Positions 47,601 through 58,610 of a DNA stretch of 64,000 nt are shown here, in pieces (the stretch's first letter is position 1; each line of letters starts with the position of its first letter). Both the position numbers and the translations under genes were made by a program. This stretch comes from Phaeoceros laevis. Its lineage: Eukaryota; Anthocerotophyta; Anthocerotopsida; Notothyladales. A model generated the notes under the pieces. The model did no database searches, had not been told where the DNA came from, and saw nothing but the letters and a program-made list of their open reading frames with translations. The DNA is taken from NCBI GenBank assembly GCA_049999765.1, contig JBNGIQ010009488.1, positions 409,821-473,820 on the forward strand, read 5' to 3'.

Positions 47601-50600
47601 GCAACCAATGAAAAGGTAGAGAAAAAGAAAAGCTTGCTGCTGTGTAGCAGCTTGTGTTCGTTTTTCATTGTCACCATCCCAGTGGTCTGGATTTTGTAGG
47701 ATGGGCAAGCTCAAGGCTCCAAAGCATTGGAGTCCTATGTGGGTAAAGTTTTGTCCAGGGCACCTCCTCGAGATCTGCTGGCTCCCGTACCGCATGTTCC
47801 TCGACTGCAAAGTAGACCACAAAACACAGGATCCAGGGTTGCCACTTTGCTTAAAATCCTGGTAAGCTGGTTAACTATATAGAGCAAGCTCTCGATGGGA
47901 GTCAGCACTCACTGAGCAGGAAATTGTTATTCACATGCAGGTACCGAGCCTTGCTAGTAGGCAGGGTGGAAATCTTGTGGCAGTGGCTCTGCTGGTTGCT
48001 TCCCGCACGTGGATCTCCGATCGCATTGCTGACCTTAATGGTATATACTATCTCTGAGTGCCCCCAACTGCCGCAGATCAGGGATGAGCTGTTATCTTAA
48101 TATATCACTTCATCCAGGAACTAGCATAAAGCATGTTATGAACCAAGACAAAGCGGCTTTTGTCCGTCTCACTGGGGTCAGTGTTCTGCAAAGTGCTGCC
48201 TCTGCCATTGTTGCCCCATCTCTCAGGTTGGATTGCAATACATGCTCTTTTGAGTTGTCGGTTGATTGTGACAATTTATTAAGTTCCTTGCTAGAAGTTG
48301 TGGACACTGATTAAGGTTGCTCTCCTTGTGCCAGGAACCTGACAGCAAAGCTGGCTCTTAACTGGAGATGTTACTTAACAGAGCACCTGTCCGCGTTGTA
48401 CTTCAAGAACAATGCTTTTTACAAGGTCTAGCCCACTCTAGTTTTGCCAGTCAGCTAGTCTTTTGATTTGGTGTTGAGTTGGGCCAATAAGCGCTTGTTG
48501 AGGAATACTAGTCTAATCTGCTGGTTTGATGCTTAATTCTGTTCTGGATTTTTCAGGCAGTTCATTTGTCCGATGGTGGCATGGATGTTGATCAGCGGAT
48601 TACACAAGATGTGGAAAAACTCTGTAATGATTTGTCAGGTCTCTCGACTGGAATGGTGAAACCTCTTGTAGATATACTGTGGTAAGTATTTGTCTCCTGG
48701 CATATTGTTTACAGCTGTTTTGTTGTTTCTCTGTTTTGTTATCCACGATGCACAAAATGAGGGTTTTTTTTTTTTGATAATGTGTATTTCATTTGTACGG
48801 CACACCCTAGGCATATGTCATGGCTTCTGTGGCTGCAGCAAACTCACTATGTACACTGGCCATGGCTAGGTTTACAATGCGTATGCATGCCCTTACTGGT
48901 GGACGAGGTGTTGGAATTCTGTATCTGTACATGCTTCTAGGGTTGGGATTTTTGCGTGCAATTACACCTGATTTTGCAGCTTTGTCGAGTAAGGAGCAAC
49001 AACTGGAAGGCGCTTACAGGTAATACACTTGTTTCCCTTTAGTGGGGTCTTGCTAGACGAAGTTAGATGTGTCTCTGGTTGGCAAGTTAGGATGTTAGAA
49101 TTGCGGTATTTCTCTACGTGGGGAGCATGTCATTTGAATTCTATGCTAGAAGATGTCGTGTAAACAAAAGTCCGTTTCCTCTAAAACAGGTACATGCATT
49201 CACGACTCCGAACTCATGCTGAGTCCATTGCATTTTTTGGAGGTGGCCAGCGAGAGCAATCAGTAAGTCGATTGCTAAGCAACTCTAGCTTTTTGTGCTT
49301 CGTGATTTGCTGACTGTTTAACTGGAAGACCTTACACGCTTTGGATCACAGGTCATCGAGGCACATTATAGGGCGCTCCTTGCTCACTCCCAAACGGTGT
49401 TGAGGAAACGTTGGCTGTTTGGAATTGCGGACGAATTCATTAATAAACAGTTACCTCACAATGTGACCTGGGGTCTAAGCTTGATGTATGCTGTGGAACA
49501 TGATGGTGATCGATCACTCACAGCAGTGCAAGGTATGAGACGTTCATCAAGTGTATCCGGAGTAGCATTGGAGTGCAGTGCTTGTTGTCAGTAGTATTTG
49601 CCCGTTTGACAATGTTTTCGTCGTGTTGTTGGTAGGCAACTTGGCGCATGATCTTCGTTTCCTTGCGTCTGTGGTGTCACAAAGCTTTCTTGCTTTTGGT
49701 GATATTCTGGAACTGCAACGCAAGTTCCTTGAGCTGGGTGGTCGCATTACCAGAGTTTCGGAGTTGGATGAACTTCTGACTGCCGCACAGGATGGTAAGT
49801 TGCGGTTAGTGGCCTGAAAGACTTTGGACCTTGTGGTTGCGTTTTCAATGGTATTCAAGCTTTACTTTTGTTGACCTTGCACCGACATTCCTCTTTGGAC
49901 AGACCTGGCACCGGCTGGTGAAGATGGTCAGAGTGTCATAGACAGAAGTGACAAAATCGTCTTCTCTGAAGTGGATGTTGTCACGCCAGCTCAGAAGCTG
50001 CTGGCAAGGAAGCTATCATTCAGCATTGAGGCACATGAAAGCATGCTAGTCACAGGTCAGAGGCCGTGACAAGCGATCTTCCTTTGTAAATGTTCCTGGC
50101 TGCATCATTTTGTTGTTCGGATGCATACGTACCTTGTGAAGAGCTTCTGAACTAGCCTAATGATCTCATTATACATGCATGTGGGTCGTTATTGTGCTCC
50201 AGGTCCTAATGGCAGCGGAAAAAGCTCTCTCTTCAGAGTGTTGGGAGGGTTGTGGCCCATTGCAAGTGGACACATTCTGAAGCCTGGTAAGTCGGATGGT
50301 AGAGGTTTGAGTAGGGAGATTTTCTATGTGCCACAGCGTCCGTACACAGCCCTTGGAACTCTTCGAGACCAGATTATATACCCTTTGACTCTGATGGACG
50401 CAACGATCAGAGCAGTGCGGGAGTCTGGAGCTGGTATGCATTTTGCCTGTTGTGGAGCTTTTGTCCTTGATGAAAGCCGTGTGTTGGATGGCTGCAAAAT
50501 TGTGTGTGTGTGGTACACCGGCAGAGGGGATCATTCTCAACACGATCCAGAAGTCGAAAGACATGCCCTCCGAAGCAGCTCTGCATGTGCTCCACCACAA

Positions 50601-51367
50601 GCTGAGAAAAATCTTGGAGAATGTGAGACTAGTGTACCTACTTGACCGAGAGGGTGGGTGGGACACAGTCACAAATTGGGAAGACATGTTGTCACTGGGT
50701 GAACAGCAACGACTTGGGATGGTGAGTCAAGTTAGCAGAACGGGTTTACAAAACAGTAATTGCCGCAGAGGCTACGGGATGCAGCTTTCCTTTCTGGTTG
50801 ATGTGATACGTCTCTGTGTGATTGCAGGCTCGCCTTTTTTTCCACCAGCCCAAGTTCGGAATTCTGGACGAGTGTACCAAGTGAGCTCCCCTTTCAAATT
50901 GCTTTTCTTAATCGGGTCGGTTTGTAGGTCTCTGAGTCGTAAAAGAATTATTTGCTGTTCTTTCGGCTTTCGATGTGCAGTGCTACCAGTGTCGATGTGG
51001 AGGAGGGACTTTACAAGCTGGCGCAGTCCTTGGGCATCACTGTTGTCACCATATCTCAGGTGGGTCAGATTGCACAGCTCTCGGTAGGCAAGGTGTGTAT
51101 GAAAGAGAGTTTTGTTTTTGTGAGACCCACCTTACCTTACCTTACCTTACCTTACCTTACCTTACCTTACCTTACCTTACCGGGTGCTTTTGATGTGTGC
51201 AGCGACCAGCACTCATACCATACCATTCCAAGGAACTTCGGCTGATCGATGGAGAGGGAGATTGGGAGCTGCGTGCCATTGAGTCCGGTGCAGCTGCTGA
51301 AGTGGAAGGGTTCAAGTTCAAGGCATCCGGAAGTGGGAAATTTGAGGTTACGAATAATGGATATTAG
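44613..51367 (+). CDS. PXA1: Peroxisomal full-length ABCD transporter (PXA1/CTS/ABCD1)
   Basis: The start [20 protein letters not shown] at 44613 matches the plant PXA1 N-terminus. The gene encodes two fused half-transporters in many exons. Half 1: [20 protein letters not shown], the EAA-like loop [15 protein letters not shown] equivalent ([15 protein letters not shown]), and NBD1 with GPNGSGKSS (about 46.79 kb), [37 protein letters not shown] and ISHRP. Half 2: [30 protein letters not shown], and NBD2 with GPNGSGKSS (about 50.2 kb), [26 protein letters not shown] and ILDECT. The last exon (51203-51367) ends GEGDWELR plus a short tail. The protein imports acyl-CoAs and jasmonate or auxin precursors (OPDA, IBA) into peroxisomes for beta-oxidation. 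Both ATP sites look intact. The tail beyond the DGEG block is longer than in Arabidopsis as I recall it. Confidence 0.95.
51131..51180. repeat. (CTTAC)10 pentanucleotide microsatellite
   Basis: Ten perfect copies of CTTAC in the last intron of PXA1, between the exon ending ISQ and the final exon at 51203. Confidence 0.95.
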
Positions 51368-51427
51368 CAACATTTCATGAATCAGATGAAGAGCAACTAA
51401 GAGTTGTGGCACAATTTAATTGAAGGG

Positions 51428-51827
51428 NNNNNNNNNNNNNNNNNNNNNNNNNNNNNNNNNNNNNNNNNNNNNNNNNNNNNNNNNNNNNNNNNNNNNNNNN
51501 NNNNNNNNNNNNNNNNNNNNNNNNNNNNNNNNNNNNNNNNNNNNNNNNNNNNNNNNNNNNNNNNNNNNNNNNNNNNNNNNNNNNNNNNNNNNNNNNNNNN
51601 NNNNNNNNNNNNNNNNNNNNNNNNNNNNNNNNNNNNNNNNNNNNNNNNNNNNNNNNNNNNNNNNNNNNNNNNNNNNNNNNNNNNNNNNNNNNNNNNNNNN
51701 NNNNNNNNNNNNNNNNNNNNNNNNNNNNNNNNNNNNNNNNNNNNNNNNNNNNNNNNNNNNNNNNNNNNNNNNNNNNNNNNNNNNNNNNNNNNNNNNNNNN
51801 NNNNNNNNNNNNNNNNNNNNNNNNNNN
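51428..51827. other. Assembly gap (400 N)
   Basis: Unsequenced bases. The 3' UTRs of PXA1 and of the methyltransferase gene meet around here. Open frames spanning the gap are meaningless. Confidence 0.98.
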
Positions 51828-51984
51828 AGTCGCGGAGGGGGAGGGGGAGGCACGACCACTGAATTCTTTTTGTTGTGGACACAAAGATTATGTCGATAGG
51901 ATGACGAACGATTAATAATGAATGAATCATGAGAAGTATCCGCAAAAGAGAGGGATGAAGATGAATAACGAAAAAGAATGATGA

Positions 51985-53747
51985 TCAGAAGTTTCTGATG
52001 AGAGGCTTCTCCAGCAATGCAGAGAGATACATTTCCTGAAGCTCGGCTCCTCGGTCCAGCTTGGCACCTAAAACCCACTTGAGCTTGTTGTAGCCGAGGC
52101 TCTGGATCATGGGGAGGTAGGTGGAGTTGAGCTGCGGGGCGAGGCAGAAGAAGTGGTCGAGCCAGAGGATGCCGCCGGGGCGCAGGACGCGGTCGATGTC
52201 GAAGAGGATGAACTGGAGGGAGACATCGGGAATCCAGTTGCTGAGGACGTGCATGGAGTGGACGAGGTCGAGGGTGTTGTCCCAGAAGGGCAGCCGCTGC
52301 GAGACGGTCATGTAGAGCGGCAGCACTCCCCGGCGGGCCACGAAGTTGTTGAATGGCCCGCCCAGGTTGAGCGTGGTGGTGACGATGGTGACCTGCTGCT
52401 CCCGCATGCGCACCGCGAAGGAACCGGTGCCGCCGCCGATGTCCAGCCCGATGCGGATGGTGCCCTTTTTCAGAGCCAGCACCTCCTCCACCGTGAAGTC
52501 GAGCGCCGACGCGCCTCCCGGCGCGGTGCCTCCCGAGGATTCCCACCTGCGGGCCTCCCGCCCCGCCAGATCGAAGCAGTCCAGGCAGTCCGCAAACACC
52601 TGCACCCAAAAATTTCCTCAACGTTCTTGACAGACTTGAAATCCACTTCATCATTCAAGTGAATGCTGTTGCGTGCAGGGTTTCACTTGCCTTGAGCTTA
52701 GCTCTGCCGTTGAGGCACTCGAAGCTCTTGCACTGGTAGGCGCCCCACAGGAAGCTGCCATCCTCCGCCTCGGGCTGGCGTCCCTCCAGCCACAGCGACG
52801 CCGGCAGGGGCAGCGGCTCCGAGTAGTTTTCACCCGCAGGGGATCGCGCGAAGCATCGCCGGCGAGGCAGCGGCTCGCAACCTGCCATGCCAGTTTTTTG
52901 TGAGCAAATGTTGCATTCCTCCAGGCCCCTAGGGCTCCAGGCAATCCTCTTGAAAGCGTAGCAGCAATCTTGAGCACTGGAGGCAGGAAGAAAAGGGAAA
53001 AAAAGGGAGTCTACCTGCGAGGAGGAGGCGCTGCGCCACCACCTCGTCGTCGGGACACGCCTCCCCCACGTTGTACTGCATGAACTGGAGCAGGTCATCC
53101 CGCACCTGCTTGGACGACACGACGCACATGTGGCCGACGGCGGTGGACATGAGGTCCGTGGCCAGCGACGGGTTCCACCCCAGCGGCAGCTTCCTCAGAG
53201 CCAGGTACTCCTCCATCTCGGAACCCAGGTTGGGCCTCATCCCGTCCGGCAGGCACCGCGCGCACACCTGCTGCTCCTCAAAGTAGCTCAACTGCTGCTG
53301 CTGCTGCTGCTGCTGGTCCACCGCGGTCTGCAGCTGGTCGCGCACCCGCGCCAGCTCCTGCTCGGTGCGCCGCAGCTCCTGCCTGGTTGCGTTGAGCTGG
53401 CCTGCCAGCGCGGCGATGGTGCTGTGGTCGGAGTAGGAAGCGGAGCGCGCGAGGTGGAGGCGCTCCAGGCGGCCGCCTTCCGGGAATCCGCGCGAGTAGC
53501 CCAGGATGGTGTAGAGCGCCAGCAGGTTGGTGCTCACCACCGCCAGCAGCACCAGCAGCTTCTGCGGCATTCTGTTGACGCTTTTGAGGGTGCCATTCAC
53601 TGCTTTCAAGGAGGCTTCGATGCTGCCTCCCATTATCCGATCTGCCACGGCTAGGAGACTGCCTCCGCCTCCTCCGCCTCCGCCTCGCCGCACGCACTCA
53701 CTGTGATGCTGCTCCACCTCAGAGTCTTGTTCCAAGCGGGTAGACAT
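51985..53747 (-). CDS. Type II membrane SAM-dependent methyltransferase (At1g29790-like)
   Basis: Three main exons. Exon 1 starts MSTRLEQDSEVEQHHSE at 53747; an ATG at 53918 in the same frame and one at 53633 (MGGSIEASLKAV) are alternatives. A Gly-rich stretch is followed by one membrane helix (LLVLLAVVSTNLLALYTIL). A coiled stalk with a polyglutamine run comes next (CAG repeat, about 53297-53322). Then come a Cys-containing region (CARCLPDGMRPNLGSEMEEY), a middle exon (YQCKSFECLNGRAKLK) and the catalytic domain: motif I LDIGGGTGSFAVRM, later LDLVHSMHVLSNW and DRVLRPGGILWLDHFF. It ends LLEKPLIRNF at 51985. The layout fits plant Golgi-type putative methyltransferases; the substrate is unknown, perhaps a wall polysaccharide. 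Confidence 0.85.
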
Positions 53748-54642
53748 GGAATTGGACCACCTGCGCCGGCCGGCATCTCTAAGCTTGCTCACCAGCCCAG
53801 GGCTGCTTGCTTGCTGCTTGGTCGGAAGGGACAGCCCAAGAAAGCCCAGGGGCGCTGGAGGCCGTCTTCTGTTCTGTGTCACAACGGCGGGAAGGAAGGA
53901 AACGCCCAAGACCAACACCTCCTCTCTTCTAGACGGACGTCCGTCTGTTGCGTCCGTCCGTCCGTCCGTCCCGTCTAGGTGGCGTGCGTACGTACATCTG
54001 CTGGTTTTGGACCTACGTACGGATTTGGTTTCACCGTCACGTCTCGCCCGGCTTCACCGGCCTCACCAGATATGGTAACTTGAGCTTGAGTTCTACATCC
54101 GGTACATTTTCCATCCTTATTATTACACTCGGGCGTGGGCTTCCCGTGCTCCTGCTCGCTGTCGTTGTTGACCCTCTCTGGACGGCCAGGCCGGAGCCGG
54201 AGCGTTTCCTCTTCCCTGTCTGCTGCAGCAGTCACAAGCTCCGGTCGGCCAAGGGCCGCCTCCAAGCAATTGGCGCTTGGGGCGGCGGATGAAGTTTTAT
54301 GCTGCGCCTGCGGCGGGGGGAGCTGCAGTGTTTGCAATGCATCACTTCCAGCGCCTCCTCATCAGGTTGTTCCGCAGGCTTTGGCGTGGCATTTCGTGAT
54401 CCCGAGCTGCCCCTCATCGATGGGAAACTCTGCGCTGGAGGTGGGCCTCCATCTATCCAAAGTTTTTTTCCTTCTCATACTCATGACTGGATTGCCTGCC
54501 TGTTTTGTTTGAGTCTGCTCGAGTTAGGGGAATTGATGTCCTCCTGGGAGGATGGCGGAATTTTGTGAGTGAGTAAGCCAGCTGCTGATTACCTCCTCCT
54601 TGCCAGGATGTCCTTGCGGCAGGGGATTTTTTGGCAAAGGAA
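53748..54642. other. Divergent spacer with small CGTC/CGTA repeats
   Basis: About 900 bp between the methyltransferase start and the Cys-rich gene. A short CGTC-rich run at about 53936-53970 and CGTA-rich strings follow. It should contain promoters for both genes. The in-frame alternative methyltransferase start at 53918 lies here. Confidence 0.4.
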
Positions 54643-55608
54643 ATGCCGACCAGGCTGTTGTACGGACGTTTGTTTGAGGAGTTCCCAGACGATGAGGTGC
54701 CGTTGTGCGACCAGTGTGGCAAGCTCTGTGAGTGGGTTTACTTCTCCTCACCAGCTCTCAAAAAGTAAGGGGCACCTGGCGGCCGCTCTCAGCTTGTGAA
54801 ATCCCTTTGTGGAGCTGCTGATCACCAGCAAAGCCAGACGGATGTTGAATCAATGGCTGTGTGATTTCAAGCAGGGTTTTCTGTTTCCTTCGCTGGCTTG
54901 GCAGGTGGCCTGTGCTCAAAATGGCAGCTTTTCACTTTTGGCAATCTCTGTGACAGGCTCCGTGGCGCGCCTGTGCACTGGTGTGGTGGCTGTTTGGCTC
55001 GCGCTCGTGTCAGAGATGGAGCACCGCAGTGGAAAGCTCATGTCAGGATGGGGCTTCACGACCACCTGTTGGCCGTGAAGAGGTTGAAACCTCAAGAGCC
55101 TGGACCAAACCCTCACGCAGCAAGGAGTCCAGTAGTAAAAGCGGATGAAAGGGCACTTGCTGGTGGTGAGGAAGCAGCAGCCGTTTTTCCTACGCAGATG
55201 CCTCCTCCACCTCCTCCTCCTCCTGCGGTCCCACTTGTGTTGACGACAGCAGAAGGTGCCCAGCAGCAGCAGCAGCAGCATGGCAGCATAAGGTTGACAG
55301 CTGCCAAGCCTCCCCTGCCAGAGAAGATGTCCAAGGTAATGGCCAAGCTTTGTGAGGACTTGAAGACAGTCTTGGCTGAGTACTTCGTCAGGGGCCAAGG
55401 GGAGGATTTCACAACTTCTGGTGCTGAGATAGTCGGACGCTACAGGAAGCATTTTAGGGGCTCATCCTCCCCGCAGTGGAAACAAGTCTACCAAGTTCTC
55501 ACAAGTTTTGGGTTGCACTGCGAATTGGAAACGGTTCCCTCAGGCCAAGGTGCGGGCAAAAAACAACTGACTCGTGTAGTTCGAGGGTTGAAACCCAAAA
55601 CCATGTAG
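54643..55608 (+). CDS. Cys-rich protein of unknown function with polyPro and polyGln tracts
   Basis: Two-exon model: 54643-54727 and 54905-55608, joined in frame by GTGAGT...TTGGCAG. Exon 1 starts MPTRLLYGRLFEEFPDDEVP. Across the junction the protein reads CDQCGKLCGLCSKW, then a further cysteine and HWCGGC, giving a C-x2-C-x3-C-x2-C cluster plus H-x-C-x2-C, as in a small zinc-binding fold. The middle carries a polyproline run (about 55.2 kb) and a polyglutamine run (CAG repeat near 55262-55281). The C-terminal part (AKLCEDLKTVLAEYFVRG, then QWKQVYQVLTSFGLHCELE) looks like a compact helical domain. I do not recognise the family. The in-frame splice and ordered Cys pattern support a real gene. 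Confidence 0.6.
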
Positions 55609-56030
55609 GGAGTCCTTGGAAGCAGCTTTGGAGCAGCAGCAACCTTGGAGCTTGCATGGGAATTTTGATTGCTGTGAGACGATCGTTTATCAACAAATGG
55701 GATCTTTCATGAGAAAAGGTAAGAGAGTTTTGCAATTTTTGCAACTGTGTACGAGTTACTCTGGGAAAATCCTCCTCTCATCACACACACACACACTTCG
55801 CTTTCACCTCCTCTAACCACAAGCTATGCTAACGCAAATATTGTTATTTGTTGTGATTTTTAGATAGACACCTTTCGTGGTTTGCTCTCATTTCGAAGTC
55901 TGACATGCCACCAGCGCGGTGCCTGGAATCGTTGGGAGAAACACTCCTACAGGTCGAGTTGAGGTGCATCAACAACTGATACTGATAGTGTTGTGGCAAA
56001 AGTAGTAGACTACACAAGTTTCAAAGGCAA
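55609..56030. other. Convergent 3' spacer
   Basis: Contains the 3' UTRs of the Cys-rich gene and of myo-inositol kinase, and a short (AC)n run near 55782-55795. Nothing else was recognised. Confidence 0.4.
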
Positions 56031-57008
56031 CTAATTTACAAGTAAGCGAGAGAAAGAGCTTTCAAGATTGTTACCTGCACAAGAAGCCTGCGAGGGAGAG
56101 AATGTGGGCACTCCCACTTGGCCTACAGCCAGAGCTCCAAAGTAGTTTCCAACACGAGCAGCTTCCGCGGGCGACATGCCCAGGCACAGGCCGGCGGAGA
56201 ATCCGGCCAGGAACGAGTCCCCGGCGCCCGTCGGGTCGATTTCCTGGGCCGAGAAGGCCTCAATCGGGTACTCGCGCTCCCCGTCGTAGACGGTGCAGCC
56301 CTTGGGACCGCGGGTGATCACCACGCACGTCTTCTTCCTCACTTCTTCCAGGTCGAGGCACGCAGCTTCCACCTCCGCTGCCTTGAGGTAGGAGATGCGG
56401 GACAGGAGCGGGTAGAAGGGGGTGTCCTCCAGCCGGGCCAGGCTCACGGCCCCCGTGCCCACCTCGATTTTCCGCACCAGCGCTTGCAAGTCGACGATGA
56501 TGCAGGGCGAGGCGGCGGCCATGCGCTCGATGGTCTCCGGCAGGATTTCCCCAGCGATCCCCACCGCCAGGGCGACGGAGAAGGTGCAGCCGCTGGGAAT
56601 GTCGCGGGCGAACACCGGCTCGCAGATGTTGCCGGCTCTCAGAGCTCGGTCCTCAGCAGCATCATCATCATCGGAGGAGGAGTCGGCCAGATTTAGATCG
56701 GCGAAGAATTGCGTGGTTAGCTGGCCGGGGCAGACGATGGGGGGGTGCGACGCCACCTGCTCGCCGTAGGCGAAGTCCGGGCCGACCTTGGACACCACTT
56801 GCGACTCCAGGCCCAGCGCGTCCAACACGTTGGCTATGTAGGAGACGGAGCCGCCCAGAACATGGGCCTGCCCACCGCCACGGAGGGTGAGGATGTCGTG
56901 GCAATGGTTCCCCACCACCAGCGCTGCCCGGGTGCCCGCCTGCCCCCATGGAAGCGTGTGTTCCATTAGAGGACTCTTCACACTCTCCACTCCTGCTGGT
57001 ACCAACAT
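56031..57008 (-). CDS. MIK: Myo-inositol kinase (pfkB family)
   Basis: Intronless frame of 325 codons from ATG 57008 (MLVPAGVESVKSPLMEH) to TAG at 56031. PfkB features: N-terminal LVVGNHCHDILTLRGGG and LGGSVSYIANVLDALGL, which hold the substrate-binding Gly-Gly, then VSKVGPDFAYG. The C-terminal ATP/anion-hole signature is DPTGAGDSFLAGFSAGL with catalytic Asp in GAGD. The NHCHD and VSKVGPDF strings are typical of plant myo-inositol kinase rather than of fructokinase or adenosine kinase. The enzyme phosphorylates free inositol to Ins(3)P on the lipid-independent route to phytate. An acidic insert (SSSDDDDAAED) near residue 115 is unusual. A plant inositol transporter lies 5 kb away on the same strand. 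Confidence 0.88.
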   Translation of the reverse strand: MLVPAGVESVKSPLMEHTLPWGQAGTRAALVVGNHCHDILTLRGGGQAHVLGGSVSYIANVLDALGLESQVVSKVGPDFAYGEQVASHPPIVCPGQLTTQFFADLNLADSSSDDDDAAEDRALRAGNICEPVFARDIPSGCTFSVALAVGIAGEILPETIERMAAASPCIIVDLQALVRKIEVGTGAVSLARLEDTPFYPLLSRISYLKAAEVEAACLDLEEVRKKTCVVITRGPKGCTVYDGEREYPIEAFSAQEIDPTGAGDSFLAGFSAGLCLGMSPAEAARVGNYFGALAVGQVGVPTFSPSQASCAGNNLESSFSRLLVN

Positions 57009-58610
57009 TCAAATGCCACACGGTTTTCTTCTTCAAATTAATGAGAAATTACAGTTCTGTCTGTAGCTATAGACAGCAGTTGGCATGGTGGTAAAATGAT
57101 CAGTTGCAAGCCAAGCCAAGCTAAACAAGCAAGCAAGCAATACCAGCATGATCCAGCGAACCCATTTTGCTTGGAACACCAGGTTGAGCTGCCCCGGGCC
57201 CGGGATGAAGAGGCAATGTTCACCCTCAGGCTGGACCCAGCAGCTGCAAATTCTGCGAATTGAAAGATGGAGACACTGAAGCTTGGGTGATGACTTGAGG
57301 GGCTGCTTGGCTAGCCCTGCATTTTATAGCATCCTGGCCCAGGGCTACTAGCTTTGTCGGAAGACGTCTCTGCTATGCCGCCTTTCCCACTAGCCGCAAC
57401 AAGAAGAATTTCAGCCTCATCCTTACAGCACACAAAACCCACTCGATGATCAGCTTGAATCTGCTGAAAATTCCCTGCGGAATCCTGGATTTGCGCTTGT
57501 GCTTCGTACCTACCGACGTAAGCCTCGTTGTTTGATCGAAAAAACTTCTCTGCAAATCCATCTGTTTGGTGAGCAGCAGCGCAAGGTGAGAATTTCATTA
57601 CTAATTTTGTTTCCCCACCTCATTCCCTTGTTACACAGTTGCACTGAAACGCGCTTTGGAGCACATTCCGTAACGCGTTTGTTTAAACATTTGTAATGTT
57701 ACGCCAAAGTCCAAACATGTTTTCTGGAGTCACACTTCAAGACAGGGGAGTCGAACCCGTAACCTGTGCACTGCCAAGGACCCAACCACCAAGGCTACCT
57801 CCGGCGCACCAAACTTGACAAAACTGGCGCTGGACCTTACCTGGATTCTCGAATCTTGCATGTATGTCACAATGTATTGTCGCATGGCTCCTAGAGGGTT
57901 GAGTCGACGTTAAAAATGATATTATTATTCTTTTTAGCCCGGTGTAATCACTATAATACAAGGTGTGTGTGTGTTTATTGTTTTAACATCCAGGCCAGGC
58001 CTTTCGGTCCCTACCGGGATGGCTCTAACAAGCTTAGCTTCAAGTAGTGGTTCTCGCACGTTACCTTGCCAACTCTAAGGTGTAATACAACTGCAGAAGT
58101 TTTATAATACCGGTAGTGATAGATAGGTGATTTTACTTTTAACGCGAACTAATCAAAAGGCATTTAAATAAGACACATGTGTGCAAAAAGTACTAAAAAC
58201 GGACGTCCTTTTCTTACATGTGCTACAACGCCTCCTTCTCATGACCCTTGCTCCTTCTATTTAGTACGTCAACTCCTAAACTTTTAACCCGTTAAATGGG
58301 TAGAGTAAGTTCAATAGTACTTCCATGTGATGGTAGTATCAGATTCATTGCACTTCCATGTTATCGTACTATCAGATTCATAGTAATTTCATACTTCTCT
58401 GTAATAGTATTCACCTTTTTCACAGGACTCTTTTCACCCAGCATAAAAAGCCACCGATAAGGCAGCCATCATTTTTTTGTTAGGCCTCATATAGGTAGCT
58501 GGAACTGCTAGCTACAGAAATCAGGATAGGAGAACTTGATGCTTTACAAGAATTTTCATGGGCAATTAAATACATTCTGGGGGACAGCCTATCAACCACT
58601 CTCAACAGGT
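57009..58610. other. Intergenic region with a SINE-like element
   Basis: A 1.6-kb spacer. The part nearest 57.0-57.3 kb should be the myo-inositol kinase promoter. Open frames here are short and resemble nothing known. A tRNA-like element lies at about 57.74-57.81 kb. From 57.9 to 58.6 kb the DNA is AT-rich, with a short (GT)n run at 57963-57974. Confidence 0.5.
57740..57812 (-). mobile_element. tRNA-derived SINE head (A and B boxes)
   Basis: On the minus strand the order is GGTAGCCTTGGTGG (A-box-like, plus-strand 57786-57797) then GGTTCGACTCC (perfect B box, 57747-57757), with tRNA-like spacing. The would-be acceptor stem (5' GCGCCGG) finds no complementary 3' strand after the T arm, so it is not a working tRNA. 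A SINE head or a tRNA relic fits better. The element's 3' end is not defined. Confidence 0.5.

Noticed and set aside
51375-52654. Several open frames spanning the run of N
   Set aside because: They are open only because N was read through. The real methyltransferase frame stops at 51985.
53936-53999. CGTC/CGTA-rich run as a regulatory array
   Set aside because: Short, imperfect simple repeat with no known factor site; reported only as spacer content.
57740-57812. Functional tRNA gene on the minus strand
   Set aside because: A and B boxes fit, but the 5' and 3' acceptor strands do not pair. Kept as a SINE candidate instead.
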